Source of the DNA: Pseudodesulfovibrio portus
GTDB lineage: Bacteria; Desulfobacterota; Desulfovibrionia; Desulfovibrionales; Desulfovibrionaceae
DNA length: 64,000 nt
Direction: 5' to 3'
Assembly: GCF_026000375.1 (NCBI RefSeq)
Contig: NZ_AP026708.1
Location: 746,501 to 810,500 of the forward strand
How positions within the stretch are numbered: the first letter of the stretch is position 1; every line of letters begins with the position of its first letter. The notes beneath the pieces were generated by a model. The model searched no databases. It saw only the letters and a program-made list of their open reading frames with translations, and was not told the origin of the DNA. Both the position numbers and the translations under genes were made by a program. Shown piece by piece: positions 8,845 through 16,436 of the stretch.

Positions 8845-10647
8845 ATGTTTTCTCAACTCAGTTTAAAATGGAAAGTCCTGGCCCTGGCTCTTCTCGGACC
8901 GGCCATCGTAGCCGCTGTTCTGTCCTTTCATCAGGTCGTCCAGATCCGGCTCGATGCCGAAGAATCTCTCATCCTGCAGAGCCGAACCCTTGTCCTCATG
9001 GCCGAAGCCGCCAGGGACGAAATGGCCAAGAAGCTCGAAATGGGCATCGTCCTTCCCTTCGACCAGATCAAATCTCGGGAGCAACTCCTTGAAGCCATTC
9101 CCGTCATAACGGCCATCAAGATGGCGGACCGAAAGGCCAAGGAACTCAATTTCACATTCCGGGTGCCCAAGGTGGCCCCGCGAAATCCGGTCAACAAGCC
9201 CACCCCGTTCGAGGAAGACATCCTGGCCGAGCTCAAGGCCAAGGACCTGACCGAAAAGGTGGTCGTCGAGGATCACCAGATCCGGTATTTCCGGGCCATC
9301 CGGCTGACCAAGGAATGCCTCTACTGCCATGGCGCCAAAAAAGGCGATCGGGACCCGGTGGGCGGCGTCAAGGAAGGCTGGAAGGAAGGTGAAATCCACG
9401 GCGCGTTCCAGGTCATATCGTCACTGGAAAACGCCAAGGCCGACATCCTCAAGGCCGAGATATACGCGGCCATTGAAACCGTCGCCGTCCTGCTGGCCGT
9501 GGGCGTCATTGCATGGATTCTGGTCCGGTTGATCATCGTCAGGCCCCTCAACCGCATCCGCGCCTTTGCGGGAGACGTGGCCGACGGCAACCTGGACGCA
9601 CAGCCCGAAGGAAACTTCACGGCCGAACTGGGCGTGGTCAAGGACGCCATCTCCACCATGGTGGACAAACTCAAGGCCAAGATGTTCGAAGCCGCCGAGA
9701 AGCAAACGGAAGCCGAAGAGGCCAAGGGATATGCCGAAGAGGCCATGAACGAAGCCAAGACGCAGGAGGCCAAGGCCTCCGAGCTGTTGTCCAAGATGCA
9801 GCGCATCGCGGGCGAGGCCGCGCTCATCGCCGAACAGGTGACCTCGGCGGCGGACCAACTCTCCGCCCAAGCCGATCAGGTCAGCGCGGGCGCGGATACC
9901 CAGCGGGACCGCACCACCCAGACCGCCACGGCCATGGAAGAGATGAACGCCACCGTCCTGGAGGTCGCCAGGAACTCCGCCAGCTCGGCGGAATCGGCCG
10001 CCAACGCCAGGACCCAGGCACAGGAAGGCTCAGCCGTGGTCAAGGACGCCATCTCCGCCATCCAGGAAGTGTATGAACTGACATCCACCCTCAAGCAGTC
10101 CATGGGCCAGTTGGGCGGCCAGACCACGGACATCGGCCAGATCATGACCGTCATCGAGGACATCGCGGACCAGACCAACCTCCTGGCGCTCAACGCCGCC
10201 ATCGAGGCGGCCCGCGCGGGCGAGGCGGGACGCGGCTTTGCCGTAGTCGCCGACGAGGTCCGCAAACTGGCGGAAAAGACCATGGACGCCACCAAGGAAG
10301 TGGGCACGGCCATCCAGGTCATCCAGGACGCGGCCGCCAGCAACATCAAGAGTGTGGAAACCGCTGCCCGGGCTGTGGAACAGGCTACGGACCTGGCAAA
10401 CAAGTCCGGCGAATCCCTGGAGTCCATCGTCACCTACGCCGACGACACCTCGGGCCAGGTCCAGTCCATCGCCACCGCCGCCGAACAGCAATCTGCGGCC
10501 AGCGAGGAGATCAACCAGGCCGTGGACGACATCAACCGCATCGCCCTCGAAACCGCCGACGGCATGAACCAGTCGGTCTTGGCCATCACCGAGCTGGCGC
10601 GATTGTCGGGCGACCTGCGCATCCTCATTGATGAAATGAACGAATAA
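8845..10647 (+). CDS. Chemotaxis receptor with heme-c-type sensor domain (DUF3365/Tll0287-like)
   Basis: A 600-residue chemoreceptor. A first membrane segment (12-30) precedes a periplasmic domain of about 180 residues carrying CLYCHG (C158, C161, H162), a covalent heme c attachment site. The surrounding sequence ([23 protein letters not shown], GxIHGAFQV) matches DUF3365-type heme sensors. A second membrane segment (213-232), a HAMP domain and the full signalling domain with [18 protein letters not shown] follow. It probably reports redox state or a gas such as oxygen or NO to the chemotaxis kinase (inference from domain type). A flagellar-type promoter precedes it and a strong terminator follows. 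Confidence 0.92.
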   Translation: MFSQLSLKWKVLALALLGPAIVAAVLSFHQVVQIRLDAEESLILQSRTLVLMAEAARDEMAKKLEMGIVLPFDQIKSREQLLEAIPVITAIKMADRKAKELNFTFRVPKVAPRNPVNKPTPFEEDILAELKAKDLTEKVVVEDHQIRYFRAIRLTKECLYCHGAKKGDRDPVGGVKEGWKEGEIHGAFQVISSLENAKADILKAEIYAAIETVAVLLAVGVIAWILVRLIIVRPLNRIRAFAGDVADGNLDAQPEGNFTAELGVVKDAISTMVDKLKAKMFEAAEKQTEAEEAKGYAEEAMNEAKTQEAKASELLSKMQRIAGEAALIAEQVTSAADQLSAQADQVSAGADTQRDRTTQTATAMEEMNATVLEVARNSASSAESAANARTQAQEGSAVVKDAISAIQEVYELTSTLKQSMGQLGGQTTDIGQIMTVIEDIADQTNLLALNAAIEAARAGEAGRGFAVVADEVRKLAEKTMDATKEVGTAIQVIQDAAASNIKSVETAARAVEQATDLANKSGESLESIVTYADDTSGQVQSIATAAEQQSAASEEINQAVDDINRIALETADGMNQSVLAITELARLSGDLRILIDEMNE

Positions 10648-10667
10648 TCGCGGCCCGCCGCCGCGTC

Positions 10668-10699
10668 ATGAAAAGCCCCGGTCCGCCGGGGCTTTTCAT
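10668..10699 (+). terminator. Strong terminator after heme chemoreceptor gene
   Basis: A perfect 14-base stem (ATGAAAAGCCCCGG / CCGGGGCTTTTCAT) with the loop TCCG. A and T runs are part of the stem, so it may work in both directions. Confidence 0.85.
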
Positions 10700-10737
10700 T
10701 GCCCCCACGGGCTCGACAGGGCTTGTCTTTACCGGAT

Positions 10738-10764
10738 TGTTTCATTACGGTTCACGATGAAACA
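10738..10764. promoter_or_regulatory. TGTTTCAT inverted repeat ahead of the regulator gene
   Basis: TGTTTCAT (10738-10745) and its inverse ATGAAACA (10757-10764) are separated by 11 bases and end 24 bases before the regulator's ATG. The same half-site recurs at 12549-12598 and 12814-12820, so this looks like a transcription factor operator, possibly for autoregulation. Confidence 0.55.
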
Positions 10765-10788
10765 GATTGAACCATCCGAACCAACGCC

Positions 10789-12183
10789 ATGCCATTTACC
10801 GACACATCCCAACTGCTGCACAGCCTGTCCGACACCAAAGGGCTCCTCACCATTCTGGACACCCTGCCCATCGGCGTGGCCATCATGGACAAGAGCGGCG
10901 TCCTGCTGGCGGTGAACAAGAAATACGAATCCCTGACCGGTGTCGACGGGCGCAAGGTGCTCGGCATGCGCTGTCTGCACGCCCTCCGCTGCGACTTCTG
11001 CATGAAGGACTGCCCGGTCATGACCAGTTGGAAGGCGCGCAGCCCCCGGACCGTGGAAGGCAACATCGTCAACCGGTCCCGGGAAAAAATCTTCATCAAC
11101 CTGACCCTGGCCCCGATCATCGACGGAAACGGGTCCATCAGGGGCGTGGTCGAGGCCGTCCAGCCCCGCTCCGAAAGCCTCCTGAACGAGGTCCCGGTCC
11201 ACGCCTACGGACTCGGCGAGCTGGTCGGGCGCAGCCCCAAGATACGCAAGATATTCGCCATGACCCCGTCCATCGCCCAGACCGACTCGCCGGTGCTGAT
11301 TACCGGCGAAACCGGCACGGGCAAGGACATGCTGGCCGAAGAGATCCACAACGAGTCCGACCGGGACGGCCCCTTCATCAAGGTCAACTGCGGCGCCCTG
11401 CCCGAGGAACTGCTCGAGTCCGAGTTTTTCGGCCATGCCAAGAACGCCTTCCCCGGTGCGGACATGCCCAAGCCCGGACGGCTGCGCATGGCCCACGGCG
11501 GCACCCTGTTCATCTCGGAGGTGGCCGACCTGCCCATGCATCTCCAGACCAAACTGCTGGCCTACATGGACGATCACGTGGTCTACCCGGTTGGCTCCAC
11601 CCGCGGCGCGCGCACGGACGTCCGCATCATGGCCGCCTCCAACAACGACCTGGACGAACTGGTCCGGCAGAAGCGGTTCCGCCAGGACCTGCTCTACCGT
11701 CTCAACGTCATCCGCCTCCATCTGCCCCCCCTGCGGGAGCGGGGCGAGGACATCCTGCTTCTGCAGGACCACTTCCTCAAGATGTTCCAGGCGCGGTTCA
11801 ACAAGACGGTGAAAGGGTTCTCCAAGAACGTGGACACCCTGCTCAAGTCGTACACCTTTCCCGGCAACATCAGGGAACTGCGCAACCTCATCGAATACGC
11901 GGTCAACTTCTGCGACTCGGGCGTCGTCAGCATGCGCCATCTCCCCGGCTACATGCTCCAGGGGCCGGGGTTGCCCGGCAACCTGGTGGCCACGCCTTCG
12001 GAAATCCAGCAACCCCCCGGCACGGTCCGCACCACTCCTCCCGAACGGTGGGAAGACGTGCAACGCAAGATGATCCTCGAAGCTCTGGTCAAATCCGGCG
12101 GCAGAAAACGGCAGGCAGCCGAACTCCTGGGCTGGGGCCGCTCCACCCTGTGGCGCAAAATGAAACACTTCGGCATAGAGTAG
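10789..12183 (+). CDS. PAS / AAA+ / Fis-type regulator with altered sigma-54 contact and Walker B motifs
   Basis: A 464-residue regulator of the sigma-54 activator type. A PAS domain (20-120) contains a cysteine cluster (C62, C68, C71, C75) that could hold a metal or Fe-S cluster. The AAA+ domain has an intact Walker A (GETGTGKD, 173-180), but the sigma-54 contact loop GAFTGA reads NAFPGA (219-224) and Walker B reads GTLFISEV with Ser243 where Asp is expected. A Fis-type helix-turn-helix ends the protein (about 430-464). Some members without GAFTGA control sigma-70 promoters or repress; that is likely here (inference). It is followed 7 bases later by a NifX-like gene and preceded by a TGTTTCAT operator. 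Confidence 0.88.
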   Translation: MPFTDTSQLLHSLSDTKGLLTILDTLPIGVAIMDKSGVLLAVNKKYESLTGVDGRKVLGMRCLHALRCDFCMKDCPVMTSWKARSPRTVEGNIVNRSREKIFINLTLAPIIDGNGSIRGVVEAVQPRSESLLNEVPVHAYGLGELVGRSPKIRKIFAMTPSIAQTDSPVLITGETGTGKDMLAEEIHNESDRDGPFIKVNCGALPEELLESEFFGHAKNAFPGADMPKPGRLRMAHGGTLFISEVADLPMHLQTKLLAYMDDHVVYPVGSTRGARTDVRIMAASNNDLDELVRQKRFRQDLLYRLNVIRLHLPPLRERGEDILLLQDHFLKMFQARFNKTVKGFSKNVDTLLKSYTFPGNIRELRNLIEYAVNFCDSGVVSMRHLPGYMLQGPGLPGNLVATPSEIQQPPGTVRTTPPERWEDVQRKMILEALVKSGGRKRQAAELLGWGRSTLWRKMKHFGIE

Positions 12184-12190
12184 GCTCGAC

Positions 12191-12529
12191 ATGGAAAAGA
12201 TACTCATCCCCCTCCACGAAAACGAGGTTGCCCCCCGCTTCGACCTGGCCTCCGAGGCCCTGGTGGTCTCGGTGACCAGGGAAACAAGCGTCATGGGCCA
12301 GATTCACGAGCGGGTCGTGGTTTTGGACACCCCATCGGGCGAAGCCATGTACCAGCTGGTCAAATCCGAGAACGTCATGACCATCGTCTGCGCCGGGATG
12401 GACAAGGAAATATTCGAGTTCCTCAAGCGCAAGGGGATCGACGTCATCGACGACGTCTGCGGGCCGGCCGATGCGGTTCTCGAAGCCTACCTCATGGGCA
12501 AGCTCGCTCCCGGCCAGATCCTGCACTAG
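12191..12529 (+). CDS. NifX/NifB-C-terminal-like cofactor-binding protein
   Basis: A 112-residue single-domain protein of the dinitrogenase iron-molybdenum cofactor family (PF02579 type): ILIPLHENEVAPRFDLASEAL at the start, then the alternating strand-helix pattern ending in GPADAVLEAYLMGKL. In sulfate reducers such domains are often found outside nitrogen fixation, for example in orange-protein clusters, where they bind Fe-S or mixed-metal clusters. No nif gene is nearby. It is 7 bases downstream of the AAA+ regulator and almost certainly co-transcribed, so it may modulate that regulator (inference). Confidence 0.82.
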   Translation: MEKILIPLHENEVAPRFDLASEALVVSVTRETSVMGQIHERVVVLDTPSGEAMYQLVKSENVMTIVCAGMDKEIFEFLKRKGIDVIDDVCGPADAVLEAYLMGKLAPGQILH

Positions 12530-12548
12530 CCTTCTTTTGTCTCGAAAC

Positions 12549-12598
12549 GTTTCACATTGAAACACACCATCATGCCGAGTTTGTTTCATTGTGTTTCA
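12549..12598. promoter_or_regulatory. Cluster of TGTTTCA operator-like sites
   Basis: GTTTCA-CAT-TGAAAC (12549-12563) is a perfect 15-base palindrome. Two direct copies of TGTTTCATT follow at 12582-12590 and 12592-12600. They lie 19-70 bases past the NifX-like gene and about 240-290 bases before the CBS gene, a normal distance for an upstream activating cluster. Confidence 0.55.
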
Positions 12599-12603
12599 TT
12601 TTG

Positions 12604-12629
12604 CTCTTGTTCTCTTTTTCACACAAGAG
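12604..12629. repeat. CTCTTGT/ACAAGAG inverted repeat
   Basis: CTCTTGT (12604-12610) and ACAAGAG (12623-12629) are separated by a T-rich 12-base loop. It may be a small hairpin ending the regulator-NifX transcript or another operator; the T run lies in the loop, so it is not a standard terminator. Confidence 0.4.
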
Positions 12630-12660
12630 TCTTGACGCAGTCAACCAATTGCTATGTATA

Positions 12661-12801
12661 GGAACCCGGACCCTCGGAAGAGCCGATCCCGACGGAGGGC
12701 ATTCCCGCCGTCTGGTTAGGGGGCTTTGGGGAGCGGCGTTTCCGGGTTCCACAGCGTTGACGACATACGGGCGCCACGCCCCTGAAAAGGGGGGAGTGGC
12801 G
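12661..12801 (+). other. Strongly folded untranslated leader, candidate cis-regulatory RNA
   Basis: This gene-free stretch before the CBS gene holds nested complementarity. A closing stem pairs 12661-12670 (GGAACCCGGA) with 12741-12750 (TCCGGGTTCC), a perfect 10 pairs. Inside it are TCGG/CCGA (12674-12686) and GACGG-A-GGG / CCC-G-CCGTC (12691-12712). A separate hairpin follows: CGCCAC-G-CCCCT, a GAAA tetraloop, then AGGGG-GGA-GTGGCG (12772-12801). That hairpin ends about 28 bases before the ribosome-binding site. I could not match it by eye to a known riboswitch. Whether it is transcribed is unknown; a TTGACG at 12632-12637 with a poor -10 would start inside the closing stem, so the promoter may lie further upstream. 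Confidence 0.5.
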
Positions 12802-12810
12802 TTCAGATAC

Positions 12811-12823
12811 GTGTGAAACACAC
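12811..12823. promoter_or_regulatory. GTGTGAAACACAC palindrome
   Basis: GTGTG-AAA-CACAC, containing another TGAAACA half-site, lies 21 bases before the CBS gene start. It could be a repressor site or part of the leader. Confidence 0.45.
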
Positions 12824-12843
12824 TTCTTGGGAGGAAGGATTTC

Positions 12844-13365
12844 ATGAAAGTCAAAGAGTTGATGATTCCGGTGGCCGACTACGAGACACTCGGTAAAGAC
12901 GCCTGTCTCGGCGATGTGGCCGCTGCCTTGAATGCCAGCAAACACAGGGACATCCTGGTCGTGGACGACAACAAGGCCTTTGTGGGCGTGTTGACCATGA
13001 GCGACATGATCCTGGCGCTTGAGCCCAACTACCGCAAACTCACGGGCAAGGCCCTGGACACGGACACCCTGACCAATCGCCTCGTGGCCGATCAGTTCAA
13101 GGAGTTCAATCTCTGGAGCGACAGCCTGTCGAACATCTGCGGCAAGGCCGTGGACGTCAAGGTGGCGGACGCCATGCATTCCCCGGATGCGAGCCAGTAC
13201 ATCGAGGAAGACAGCGACATCGAGCACGGCGTGCACCTGTATATGATAGGCACCCCGCAGCCCCTGATCGTCCGCAACAACGGCAAGGTCACCGGCGTCC
13301 TCAGGATGTCGGACGTGTTTGCCGAAATCGTCAACCGCATGAACGCCTGCGTCCTGGACGGCTAG
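12844..13365 (+). CDS. CBS domain pair protein
   Basis: A 173-residue cytoplasmic protein with two CBS motifs: residues 1-60 (VKELMIPVADYETLGKDACL, ILVVDDNKAFVGVLTMSDM) and 95-165 (VKVADAMHSPDA, PLIVRNNGKVTGVLRMSDVF). CBS pairs bind adenine nucleotides or similar ligands and gate transporters or enzymes. The ATG has a strong GGGAGGAAGG site upstream. The gene is 25 bases before a DASS anion symporter, so it may gate that transporter in response to energy charge (inference). It sits directly behind the folded leader and operator sites. Confidence 0.88.
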   Translation: MKVKELMIPVADYETLGKDACLGDVAAALNASKHRDILVVDDNKAFVGVLTMSDMILALEPNYRKLTGKALDTDTLTNRLVADQFKEFNLWSDSLSNICGKAVDVKVADAMHSPDASQYIEEDSDIEHGVHLYMIGTPQPLIVRNNGKVTGVLRMSDVFAEIVNRMNACVLDG

Positions 13366-13390
13366 GCCCGAGTCGCACGAGGAGATAACC

Positions 13391-14854
13391 ATGGAAGCCG
13401 CACAAACCGCCAAACCCGCATTCGACTGGAAACGCCTTGTCTTCCTGTTGACCGGCGTGGCCCTTTTCGCATTTGTCAATTTCTGTCCCCAATGGCCCGA
13501 CGCCATCGACCCCAACGGCGAACACTTCATCCTGACCCCGGAAGGCAAGGGGGCCATCGCCGTATTCCTGCTCGCCGGCACCTGGTGGGTCTTCGAGGTC
13601 GTGCCCATCGGCGTGACCTCGCTCATGATCGGCATCCTGCAGGTCATGTTCCTGATCCGCCCGGCCAAGGTGGCCTTCAAGGACTTCATGGACCCGTCCG
13701 TCCTGTTCATCTTCGCCTCCATCATGATCGGCCTGGTCTTCACCAAGACCGGTCTGACCAAACGGCTGGCGTACAAGATGCTGGACATCGTGGGTGAAAG
13801 GACGTCCATGATCTATCTGGGCGTGTTCGTCGTCACGGCAGCCCTGACGCACATCATGGCCCACACCGCCGTGGCCGCCACCATCTATCCGCTGCTGCTG
13901 GCCATCTACGCCCTGTACGGTGAAGGCGACAAGCCCACCAAGTTCGGCAAGGGCTTGTTCATCGGCATGGCCTATGTGGCCGGCGCGGGCTCCATCGTCA
14001 CCCTGCTCGGCGCGGCCCGCGGCGCCGTGGCATTGGGATTCTACAAGGAAATCATCAATGTTGACGTCGGCTTCTTCGAGCTGACCTACTACATGGCCCC
14101 CATCGGCTGGGGCATGACCTTCCTGCTGTGGGCCTTCTTCATGATCTGCCTGAAACCCGAGAAGGAACGCATCCCCGGCCTCCGCGAAAAGGCACGCGAA
14201 CTCAACGCCAAAATGGGCTCGCTCACCCGCGACGAGATTCTGGCCGCCGTCATCGTCGGCTCGGTCATCTGCATCATGTCCCTGCGCGCTTTCGTGCCCG
14301 CCCTCAAGGCCGTGGACAAGACCGCCATCATCCTCTGTTCCTCGGTGCTCTTCTTCGTCTTCAAGATCCTCGATCTCAAGGACCTGGAAGACATCCCCTG
14401 GAACATCATCCTGCTCTTCGCCGGTGCCATGTCCATCGGCTTCTGCCTCTGGGAGACCGGCGCGGCAAAATGGATGGCCGTCAACTGGCTGGTCATGTTC
14501 GCCGACGCGAACTGGTTCATCTTCGTCATGTCCATCGCCTTCTTCGTGATGATCATGACAAACTTCATAATGAACGTGGCGGCCATCGCCATATCGCTGC
14601 CCGTGGCCCTGGTCATCGCCCCCTATCTCGGCGTGGCCCCGGAAGTCATCCTCTACGCATCCCTGGTCGTGGCCGGTATGCCCTTCCTGCTGCTGGTGGG
14701 CGCGGCTCCCAACGCCATCGCCTACGACTCCGGCCAGTTCACCACCGGAGAGTTCTTCGGCTGGGGCATCCCGGCGTCCCTGCTGCTCATGATCGTGACC
14801 GCCATCTTCGTGCTGGTCGTCTGGCCGATCATGGGCATGCCCATTACCCTGTAA
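13391..14854 (+). CDS. DASS/SLC13 family sodium:anion symporter
   Basis: A 487-residue integral membrane protein with about 11-12 helices and the family pattern: GTWWVFEVVPIGVTSL near residue 65, a hairpin with ALTHIMAHTAVAATIYPLL near 160, and MTNFIMNVAAIAISLP plus VGAAPNAIAYDSGQF in the second half. DASS proteins import dicarboxylates, sulfate or similar anions, usually with sodium. In a sulfate reducer, sulfate or C4-dicarboxylates are the leading candidates; the sequence does not decide. The start has GAGGAG 6-7 bases upstream. Likely co-transcribed with the CBS gene. Confidence 0.9.
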   Translation: MEAAQTAKPAFDWKRLVFLLTGVALFAFVNFCPQWPDAIDPNGEHFILTPEGKGAIAVFLLAGTWWVFEVVPIGVTSLMIGILQVMFLIRPAKVAFKDFMDPSVLFIFASIMIGLVFTKTGLTKRLAYKMLDIVGERTSMIYLGVFVVTAALTHIMAHTAVAATIYPLLLAIYALYGEGDKPTKFGKGLFIGMAYVAGAGSIVTLLGAARGAVALGFYKEIINVDVGFFELTYYMAPIGWGMTFLLWAFFMICLKPEKERIPGLREKARELNAKMGSLTRDEILAAVIVGSVICIMSLRAFVPALKAVDKTAIILCSSVLFFVFKILDLKDLEDIPWNIILLFAGAMSIGFCLWETGAAKWMAVNWLVMFADANWFIFVMSIAFFVMIMTNFIMNVAAIAISLPVALVIAPYLGVAPEVILYASLVVAGMPFLLLVGAAPNAIAYDSGQFTTGEFFGWGIPASLLLMIVTAIFVLVVWPIMGMPITL

Positions 14855-14896
14855 CGGCATAGGGAACACAGAACCGGCCTACTGAAAGCCTGGACA

Positions 14897-14935
14897 GAAG
14901 GACGGCTGTCGTGCACTGTACGACAGCCGTCCTTC
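14897..14935 (+). other. Perfect 16-base stem-loop between DASS and beta-helix genes
   Basis: GAAGGACGGCTGTCGT (14897-14912) pairs perfectly with ACGACAGCCGTCCTTC (14920-14935) around the loop GCACTGT. No T run follows, so it is not a classical terminator. It may be an mRNA-stabilising or partial termination structure. TATAAT at 14946-14951 follows it, but I see no matching -35. Confidence 0.6.
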
Positions 14936-14961
14936 CAAACTACAACTATAATGGTACCATC

Positions 14962-16383
14962 ATGGAAAAACTCGAAGCCCTCTTTGATCATATCGCGGCC
15001 CGGGTCAACGTCAATCTCAAGCCCATGGGCATTGACGTCCGGCCCCTGCTCAAAAACGCTATCCCCAGGGAACGCCACCTGCTGTATTACGCGTTCTACG
15101 CCCTGACCGAAGACCATCCCATCAGCTTCAAATTCGTCAACTCCAACCTCGCCGGTTCCTACTTTCTGGGCAAGACCCAGGTGGACCGCTCCGTGCTCTA
15201 CAAGTCCGACGTCCGGGGCGACGAGCTCAAGCAGAAAGGCGACGTGGTGGAGTTCAACGGAGTGAAAACCAAGCTCTTCTATGACGAGGTGATCCGGATC
15301 ATCAACTCCTACCTGGTCAAGACCCTGATCCACAACCATTCCAAGAACCCGCAGATCCCCGAGGTGTTCCGCATCCTGAACACCGTGGCCATGCACTATT
15401 CCAACATCCACGGCACCACCACCGAGGGCGCCTATCTCGGCGCATTCTCCACCGTGGACCTGTCCGTGCTGCACAACTGCGTCATCGGCGACTTCTCCTA
15501 CGTCCAGGCGGGCGACCTGTCCCGCATCACCATCGAGCCGGGACGCGTCTGGCTCCGGGCCAACGGACTGTTCGAGTTCAACTATCTCTACCCCGAAGGC
15601 GTGGTCGAGCAATACGTCAAGCTCGACGAAAACGGCAAACTCTCGGGCAAATTCATCGACTACGTGGACGACCTCAAGGAAGACTTCGTGCCCATTTACT
15701 CCACGGCCACCCCGGAGTCGATCATCGACATCCCGGACTCCGCCTACGTCTCCCCCTACGCCGTGATCAAGGGGACCTGTGAAATCGGCGAGAACGCCCT
15801 GGTCGTGCAGCGCGCCCACATCGAGAATTCCGTCATCGGCAAAGGGGCCAACGCGCAGGAAAACTGCTACATCGCCAACTCGATCTTCGAAGGCAACAAC
15901 GTCACCGCCCACGGCGGCAAGGTCATCTGGACCCGGAACGGCCAGAACGTGTTCGTGGGCTTCAACTCCTTTGTCCACGGCACCGAGAAAAACCCCATCA
16001 CCATCGGTCGCGACTCCATCGTCATGCCGCACACAATCATTGACGCCGAAGAGCCCATTGAGATACCTGAAAATTCGGCAGTATGGGGTTATGTGACCAG
16101 GCAGGCCGACCTGGAGACGCAGTGCGTGAACCTCGACGAACTGGCAAAAGCCACCGACGTCACCCTGGGCAACGCCACCTTCAAGGGAGACGGAAAGGCA
16201 TTCGTCGAAGCGTTCAAACACCGCATCGACCACATCCGTGAGGAAAACGGCGCATACTTCGACGGCTCCGACAAGACCCGCGGGCATGCCCAGAAAACCC
16301 AGGATGCGTGCTTCAACATCCTGCAGCCCTTCCAGGCCGGGCCGGATGCGGGCATGTACCCGACAATGACAATAGGCAACTAA
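14962..16383 (+). CDS. Left-handed beta-helix (hexapeptide repeat) protein, transferase-like
   Basis: A 473-residue protein. The N-terminal 130 residues are helical and unassigned. From about residue 140 come hexapeptide-like turns ([74 protein letters not shown]), which build a left-handed parallel beta-helix as in acyl- and nucleotidyl-sugar transferases. No signal peptide. Conserved in delta-proteobacteria as far as I recall, function unknown. I start at the ATG at 14962; an in-frame upstream start would fall within the stem-loop at 14897-14935. It lies between two sodium-linked transporters. Confidence 0.78.
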   Translation: MEKLEALFDHIAARVNVNLKPMGIDVRPLLKNAIPRERHLLYYAFYALTEDHPISFKFVNSNLAGSYFLGKTQVDRSVLYKSDVRGDELKQKGDVVEFNGVKTKLFYDEVIRIINSYLVKTLIHNHSKNPQIPEVFRILNTVAMHYSNIHGTTTEGAYLGAFSTVDLSVLHNCVIGDFSYVQAGDLSRITIEPGRVWLRANGLFEFNYLYPEGVVEQYVKLDENGKLSGKFIDYVDDLKEDFVPIYSTATPESIIDIPDSAYVSPYAVIKGTCEIGENALVVQRAHIENSVIGKGANAQENCYIANSIFEGNNVTAHGGKVIWTRNGQNVFVGFNSFVHGTEKNPITIGRDSIVMPHTIIDAEEPIEIPENSAVWGYVTRQADLETQCVNLDELAKATDVTLGNATFKGDGKAFVEAFKHRIDHIREENGAYFDGSDKTRGHAQKTQDACFNILQPFQAGPDAGMYPTMTIGN

Positions 16384-16436
16384 AACTGGTAAACAGCCCG
16401 TCAACGCATATACATCCACTCGAGGAGAAACTGATC

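Noticed and set aside
12191..12529. Part of a nitrogen fixation cluster
   Set aside because: No nifHDKENB gene in the window; a NifX-like domain alone is not evidence.
12632..12660. Sigma-70 promoter TTGACG ... TGTATA before the CBS gene
   Set aside because: The -10 match is poor and the start would fall inside the closing stem of the leader.
12661..12801. Assignment of the leader to a known riboswitch class
   Set aside because: No conserved core that I can recall is visible, so only a generic call is made.
16308..16436. Longer N-terminus for NhaB
   Set aside because: It would overlap the beta-helix gene and lacks similarity to NhaB; the ATG at 16437 has a good ribosome-binding site.
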